Of a DNA stretch of 64,000 nt, positions 57,248-64,000 are shown piece after piece. The translations under genes and the position numbers were made by a program. A model generated the notes under the pieces. The model saw only the letters and a list, made by a program, of their open reading frames with translations, was not told the origin of the DNA and did not search any database. This stretch comes from Absidia repens (taxonomy: Eukaryota; Mucoromycota; Mucoromycetes; Mucorales; Cunninghamellaceae), in the NCBI GenBank assembly GCA_002105175.1, contig MCGE01000001.1, forward strand, positions 1,736,001 to 1,800,000, in the 5' to 3' direction. How positions within the stretch are numbered: the stretch's first letter is position 1; every line of letters begins with the position of its first letter.

Positions 57248-60200
57248 CTATTGACCATGAGGAGGAGGAGGTGGAGAAGCAGTATTGTTGGAAAGACCAA
57301 GAGAAGGAGAAGAGCCATACATTTTCCGATCATTGAAAATCATGCCAAATGAGTTTGGTGTTGATGGCGTGACAATACCACTTTTCCGCATACCAGGTTG
57401 ATTTCCGCCGTCAAATGCCAAAGGAGGATCCAAGGGTGTTTTCAATGGTATCTTATTCTTGTTGAAACGTTGTCCTGTACGATCGGCTTCCCAATCTTCC
57501 CATTTCTTCATCACCAGTCTTGAGGAATCAAATTTACCATCGGCATCACCATGTCCCTTGTCCTTCTTCTCACCAGCAATCACACGCGTAGCACCCCATG
57601 AAAAGTCATCGAAATGCCAGAATGAGTAGAGAGGTAGAAGGAAATTCCAAATTGGTAAAGCAATGATATAAACTGTACAAGAAAAAAATTGATTAGATCC
57701 ACATAAATTCAACCTGATGCTTAATTTCTTTTTTTTTTTTTTCTAGTAAAACTTACTAATCATCCACATCACATAAACAAACTTGAAGGTAGTAATAGCG
57801 ATCAAAACTGCAGGTAAACCAAGAATAGCAATCAGCAAAGCTAAGGATTGCCATTGAGGATGGTCTGAAATGGCAGTATTCACAATAAGGTAGATAGTCA
57901 TGACAATAGCAGCAGGTAAAACCTAATAAAGAAAAAAGATAGCAATATAGTAAGCAAATGTGAAGGCTTTTTTTTTTGACAGCACACAGCACAACTTACC
58001 AAGGTACCAATTAGATCAACGAACACGGAGAATTGCATAGATAAACAAGCAATACCACAAAGATCAGAGACCAAGACAAGTTCCATCAGGTTGTGTACAG
58101 TAGAGTTAATCCATCGTCGGCGTTGCGATAGCAAGACTTTGAATTCGTCAGGCACCACGGTTTTGCATCGAGCTTGGGGCACAAACATCATTTGTCGTTT
58201 GGGGAAGGTACGTAACATCAGAGTAGACAAGAATCGATCTTCACCCAAAAGCAATAAATTCTTCTCGTGTAAAGTGGTGACGACATTTTGATTGTATTCC
58301 AAAATAATATCAGGATTGGCCAAAATAGGGACCCAGGCACCGTTCTTGGGAGATTTGATACGATACATACTAAAACAACCGGGTAAACAAGTAACAATAC
58401 CAAAGAGAGATTCAAAAGCCTTCGCATAATGATGAGAAATATAGTATTCAAACACCTGAATAGCAGTAACCCCTAGAAAATGAAGAAAAAATTCTCCAAG
58501 TCAGTCTACGCTAATTCATCATCAAAGTATCACTATTCACTTACAAGAAGCCCGTTTGTTGGCAATACGTGTTTCGCCACATAGACCCATAATTGTAATA
58601 TCATTCGCCATAGCCGCAATCATATAAGTCAATGCGTCAGGTAAGACCTTGGTATCAGCATCCACCATCAGAACCACTTCAAACTTATCCGGAGTCACCC
58701 CCTTCATCAGCCAGGACATTTTCCAAAACATTTCGTAGTCGAGTTCGGAGAGACGATCATTGAATAAGACACGTTGGAAGAAACTCATAAGGATCAACTA
58801 TAATGGTATGAGAGAGAGGGAAAAATAGTAACGTAGCACACATGTTAGCATATTATTTTACAAGTTTCGTATTACTAAACATTTTTTGTTTTGATGTCTC
58901 TTACCTGAGAATCACGTTTACCGCGATTACCAGCCTTGGGAGCATCTTTTTCTTCTTCAGTGCCACATTTAACGATAGTTAAACAAGGTACACCTTTGTA
59001 ATGACCGGCGTACTTGAATAAAATAAAAAATGAGATAGTTAGAAAACCATAATATATGATCAAGTCGCACTAAACCGCACTAAATTCGCACTAATATATA
59101 TCCACTTTTTCATTTGTCATATTGATTCTTACCACTTTTGCCATGTTCAGTTGCTTTTCACCGTCTGCAATAGCCAAATATGATGAGGGACTAGGATCCT
59201 TCATAGTAGGGTCAAGATCCATCATATCGACAACAATATCAGGTGTGGACTTGGATTCACCAGCACCTGTGATAAGACCATCACAGATAACAAAGAAAAT
59301 CTAATAAATGTATTTAAATCGAATCAGTAAGCACACACTATACTTCCTTTGGCTAATCCAGGAGAAAATTATTTTTACCTTATGTTTTTTGGAGTACGTC
59401 GTCGTGGCTAAACTATCCATCGTAATACGGAGACCTTCTTCACCTTCTGAATAACAGGTTACCAATAAACAAGCGTATAATTCAGTGGAAACAATATCAG
59501 TATGGATACCATTCCCGTTAAATTCATGAGCCGAGCTTTGTTCACTTCCAGGAGTGCCACCGCCGCCGCCACCGCCGCCGCCACGAGAGGAATTGCCTGA
59601 TCCAAGTGATGCAGAAGAACCGTTGTAATTGTTCATGGGACCATAGTTGTTGTAAGGACCGGGAACGTGATTGGCAGGATCGTCGTTACCACCCTTCACG
59701 GAACGCCACGCGAGCCAGCCGGAACGACCACCAGGTTTGACCAATTTGCTAGCAATTACCCATTGGAAGAGTAAGGCCATCGAGTATCGAACAACAATCA
59801 TGGCAATAATCACCACCAGCATCATTGTCATAATAATTTGAGTAGCAATACATCCACCCGTGTCCACTTCCATGATCCCCACCGAGTATCGAGACAAAAT
59901 ACAGTGTAATGCACTTTTGCCTTCAGGTGTGTATAATAGTGAATACGATGCATCATTGCCACGACCTGAATCCAATGCAGTCCGAACCTTTGCGCCATAA
60001 AAGTCGTCGTTTCCATTCAAGTAGTTCGTCAAATTCAATACTAGGAACCAAAAATTGAAGATGATGTTAGATCAAAACACAGAGATACCCCCTCTCCCCC
60101 TTTATTTCTAAAAAAAACTTACCGGAGTCTCCGACAAGAACCAGATCAGTATCACCCAAGCTATCAACACCATTTGGTCGTAAATCTTCCCAATCAAAAG

Positions 60201-61745
60201 CAAGAGATCCTTTGGAGGTGTATTTCTTCAATTCATTGACAGAAAAGCATTTCCCATCACTTTGTTTGATGGATCCACCTAAAAAAACGAAAGAGAACAA
60301 GAATAAATAAAAAAACCCTTGTTCCTCATCAATCGTTCCAAATGCGGTATAGTGACTTACCATAAGGACTATTAAGAGTACAATCACCCAAAGTAGTCGA
60401 AGATCCGGAATCAAAAGAGTTACAAGCGCCGTTGGTGTCACCATCAAAAATACTTGAAATGTCCATGTTTTCGTAATCATTGGTGAAATTCAATCCCTTG
60501 GAGCCAAAGAAATCCTTCATATCATCCAAACCATAGACCCGACCCAATACACGGACATCCGAGCGCCACATAGGTACTCGCTTTCCATCAATTGTAGAAG
60601 AATATGCCAAATTGGTTTCATGGCTTGGACATAATACGGCTGTGAGACCATAGGTAATAAATGCCAGTGCACCACAAAGCAACAAAATCATGTAACAAAG
60701 TGTCAACTTTATATCAATAAAAAGAAAAAATAGAAAATGAGTACAATCCAGCACCTGTCAATTTCTTTTTTTTTTTTTTGTTTGTTTCTGCAGTTACCTT
60801 TTCTCTCCAAGCTTGTTGCGTCAAGGGATTGGGCATCCTTAAACAAACACGCATGAACCAATTGGGAATACAGCATGTAGCTAAAAACGCCAACCAAGAC
60901 CACCAGTTTGTCAATACTTTTGGCTTGTTTTCCTCTTCTTCCAATTGCTGCAATTTCTTTTGCTGACGAGGATCCATGGCAGGAGGAGTGTTTCCAGCAC
61001 CTGGAGGTCCATTGCCACCGCCTTGACCGAGTAAAGCTTCATGTTGCTGCTGTAATTTTTGTTGCTGTAATTGTTGCTGAAGGCGATTAGACATTGGTTG
61101 ATTTGGATTGTTGTTTCGAGGTTGTTGATAGTGATGCATCATAGTGTTTCCGACAGGTCCAGGTCGACCACTACCAATCATCCGACGTTGCTGTGAAGGT
61201 GTTCTAAACATACCTTGTTTTGGACGTTGTCGTTCAGGTCTTGATAAGGATCTTGATCGGCTGACTGTATTGCGTCGATAAGCACCGTTGCCATCTGGTT
61301 GTTGTTGCTGCATGTGATAATAGGCATTAGCATTAGGTGGGGGACCGCCAACAGGTCTTGGACCAGGTCGGGCGGACATTCTTTGAGATGGAGGACGCTG
61401 ATGCTGTGATTGTTGTGGAGCGTTTTGGTATAAATAGTCACGAGATTGATGAGATGGCGGCGATGTTTGCTGTTGCATAGTAGAATGACGAGGTTGTCCA
61501 GCCATTTGATAGTGCGTTGATTGACGATGAGGAGGAGGTCTAGGTCGACCCATATTTTCCATGTTGTATGAGGCACCAGGAGGAGGAGGTCGTTGTTGCT
61601 GATGCATACTTGATCGTTGTTGGGGCATTTGTGTACTTTGGCGCTGCTGTTGTTGTTGCTGTTGTTGCATCATACGTGGATCATTTGAAAAGCCTCGTAA
61701 AGCAGGAGCATAGCCAGAACTCCGTTGAGGTTGCGGATTAGCCAT
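57248..61745 (-). CDS. Chitin synthase, class IV (Chs3-like)
   Basis: Plasma-membrane family 2 glycosyltransferase polymerising N-acetylglucosamine from UDP-GlcNAc. Minus-strand exons: 61745-60798, 60706-60361, 60278-60123, 60040-59379, 59300-59133, 59012-58905, 58797-58545, 58472-58000, 57922-57757, 57672-57248; 1234 aa, all in phase. The first 250 residues are a Gln/Pro/Arg-rich cytosolic tail. Two N-terminal helices flank a cytochrome-b5-like lumenal region ([22 protein letters not shown]). The catalytic core has [40 protein letters not shown] at about 957-960 and QRRRW at 997-1001. C-terminal helices and a Pro-rich tail follow. Absence of a myosin head and the Chs3-type N-terminus place it in class IV. 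Confidence 0.95.
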
Positions 61746-62058
61746 TGAAGGGGTATGAGGGATCCAAAATGATAATCAAGGTCAGATAAAGTGATTGTGG
61801 AAGGGGTGTTTCCTTTTCTTTATTAGTGCGTATATAATAAAAAATCTAAAATGTGAAGTGATAAAGAGAAAGGAGAGGGGTTGGAAACAATAAAAAAGGA
61901 AAGGGGATAGAGAAAGAGAAAGAGAAAGAGATAAAAAATGGAGCAAAAAAAAATATATAAAAAACAAATGAGTCCATATCGTTCGCCCCTGGAAATTTCG
62001 CCACCAGCAACCAACCAGTTCCATCGTTTTAAAAATAAATTTTTGATTCACTTGGTTC
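61746..62058. other. Intergenic, chitin synthase promoter
   Basis: 312 bp between the chitin synthase start and the stop of the next minus-strand gene. It contains a GAGAAA-type purine repeat near 61907-61930 (CT-rich on the coding strand). No gene seen. Confidence 0.5.
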
Positions 62059-64000
62059 CTAAATGAGATGGGCTAGAAAAAAAATAAACAAGTTAGTGTT
62101 TTCCGTAAAGTCATACTACCAGAGTATATACTACTTACCACGCATTGGGACGATAAGAGCAGCGCTATCCTTGATGATGACTTGATGTAATTGATGTTGG
62201 AATCGATATTGTACCTTTAGTTGTTTTCGTTCGCCAAGGCATGGATCATAGAATCCACATATATTAGTCTACCATATTTTACACAAGCCAAGTCAAAAAA
62301 AAAAAAAAGTTAGTCCCAGTTCCATTCCTGTCCTCCGAGTCTATTGTTGAATCTCCGCTTACCTTCGAGTGTCCGCTGGGAATCGTTAGTCGAGACTCAT
62401 TCACCATCGCTTGTAAGACAACTGTTACATCAATAACGCCTTCTGCTTCTTCGTCATCACCTTCTTCATCCACAAGATTTTCCAAATGACCATAAAGTGC
62501 TTTGACAATGACCAATCCTATATCAAAGTGTAAAACGAAAATCAATTGGTTAGGCATTACCACCTCCAAACCCCTTATCCCTCACCCCCTTTTTTATCTA
62601 CTACATAATTTGTCAATCCTTTGGATTCCTTTACCATCTTTTTTGTCAGATTCCACCTTCGTTTTGCGTTCGGCTGTGGCTGTCACTAGCTTTTGTGCAT
62701 CCTCGGCTTCCGCTTTCCGATTGGCCAAGATATCAGCATGTTGTTCTCGGAGTTCCAGGATTTTTCTATTAAAAGATAATTTCAATACATGTCAAATTTC
62801 TGGGTATTTATCTCATAGTTATAGTTTGTTTGCTTGATTTTATTTATTACTTACGCTTTAATTTGCTTCTGTCGTCTGGGTTTCAACAGCAATTGGTCAA
62901 CTGCCATGGCCACTGCTGCAGGGATTGCTGTACCAAGGAATGTTAATCTAAAATCGAATTCCGAAGAGAGTATGATAGGCATCACCAGTTTTTGGCCAAG
63001 TCTTGACACCCTTTGGATTGTTGAAAAATAAAAGACTATTGAGTACACCTCTCCTGGATGATAAAGGGTAAAATTGCATAAAAAATGAGTGAGGTCAACT
63101 TACTTGAACTGCACTGTCACGCCGGTAGGTACCCCGCATTCCATGGACATTCCAAATCTTGTATTTGACGATAACTTGTGGTCACTGCCAATGCTCGCCG
63201 TCAAACCGCCAACAGTCGAAATAGATCCTGCCACACGAACACGCATTTGACGATCCAACTTGTGAGTATAATCTGCAGCAAAATGAGAAGCAATGATACC
63301 AGTCTAAAAAAGATGAATGAGATAATCTGATTGTGCAAATTTTCTTTTTTTTTGGGGGGGCGGGAAGAGGGTGAGGGATGAGAACAAAGAGTTGTCTATT
63401 CACTCACTTGTAATTCACAGCTATAGTTTCCTTTTTGCTTAGCACCAGATACACCGGCCATACCAAGAGCGACATGTGACTTATCCATGCTTCGAGATAC
63501 ATCACCACCCCATCCTAAAAGGCTCCATTCACCAGATCGATAAGTGATATAACCAGTTGTTGCTGCAAATAACCGTCGTCCTGTCGTAATTGTAACAATT
63601 GGTGGGGAGTAAGGCGTTTTGGCTTGTACAATCGTATTACAAAAACTAAATTTCATCAACCAACGATATCAGGTCAGTATATTACTAGATATCCTTTGAT
63701 TCCTTTTTTTTTTTTTTTTTTTTTGTTATTATTACCTATCCGATGACATATTGTATACGGTCTTCAAAGTAAGGCCCCTGGGTTTTAAAATGGTTGCATT
63801 CAACTAAATTGCACAATAAGAATATATATAATATAAATTTCAAGTTGGTTGCTATGCAATGAACTAATAATATATCTCGTATATTGTTTACTTACTTCAC
63901 AAAAGAGTTTGGGAGATACAGAGTGCCGAATTGTACCCAAGATATTCCCACCACCCATTCCACCACGCGATACCATCGATCCACCAAAGATAGCCCGTGT
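62059..64000 (-). CDS. DNAJC11-like protein, C-terminal part (5' end outside window)
   Basis: C-terminal 398 residues of a DNAJC11-type protein, which in animals is a J-domain protein of the mitochondrial outer membrane linked to MICOS/cristae organisation. Minus-strand exons: >64000-63896, 63803-63736, 63645-63408, 63303-63104, 63010-62855, 62765-62635, 62517-62363, 62268-62139, 62072-62059. The visible part is a beta-strand-rich region (YITYRSGEWSLLGWGG, MRVRVAGSISTVGG, GVTVQFKVSRLGQKL), then IPAAVAMAVDQLLLKPRRQKQ, a coiled coil, and the DUF3395-like end IDVTVVLQAMVNESRLTIP and GFYDPCLGERKQLKVQYRF. The J domain itself would lie beyond 64000. The last exon has only 14 nt (AHLI). Confidence 0.88.

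Overview
This is nuclear DNA of a filamentous fungus, most likely an early-diverging (Mucoromycota-type) zygomycete; that placement is inferred. The genes are dense, on both strands, and cut by many 50-250 bp GT-AG introns with long T runs ahead of the acceptor. Promoters hold poly-T tracts and proteins carry long Gln/Ser/Asn runs. The gene set is eukaryotic and fungal: class IV chitin synthase, BiP ending in HDEL, PROPPIN, Arp10, Avt3-type transporter, Uds1 protein. I rebuilt exon chains by hand; every multi-exon model closes in phase except the P450, which has one homopolymer frameshift.

Layout. 1-1862: 3' part of a monocarboxylate-type MFS transporter with an apparent 2-nt exon. 3638-5286 (-): WIPI3/Hsv2-like PROPPIN. 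7093-9352: coiled-coil protein with a C-terminal SH3BGR/glutaredoxin-like domain. 10205-12113: Arb1/ABCF2 ABC-F ATPase. 12946-15585: Avt3-like vacuolar amino-acid transporter. 15825-16517 (-): NAD(P)-binding Rossmann protein. 17518-22904: complete Ty3/gypsy LTR retrotransposon with LTRs that read as identical and a GAGAC target duplication, inserted in a copy of a dispersed non-coding repeat. 25310-27409: Kar2/BiP. 27630-29677: Arp10. 30684-33493 (-): LIM_bind/PtaB-Mfg1-like cofactor. 33935-37552 (-): Uds1-domain coiled-coil protein. 38770-39784: class I glutamine amidotransferase. 40492-42629 (-): Rab geranylgeranyltransferase alpha. 43906-44874: Myb/SANT-like protein. 45644-46753: alpha/beta hydrolase. 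46754-52241: gene-poor, with two repeat copies and a possible gene remnant. 52242-54632 (-): cytochrome P450 with a frameshift. 55450-56191: small secreted Kre9/Knh1-like protein. 57248-61745 (-): class IV chitin synthase. 62059-64000 (-): 3' part of a DNAJC11-like gene.

The genes do not form one pathway; they are housekeeping and growth functions (secretion, ER folding, autophagy, vesicle prenylation, wall synthesis, transcriptional control). The accessory material is the retrotransposon and a family of 0.6-1 kb non-coding repeats, five copies here, sharing a CGCCCACGTGAA-like start, a conserved core and repeated AATAAA-containing modules. The points most worth checking are that repeat family, the 2-nt exon, the gag-pol junction and the P450 frameshift. 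No tRNA, rRNA or CRISPR array was seen.
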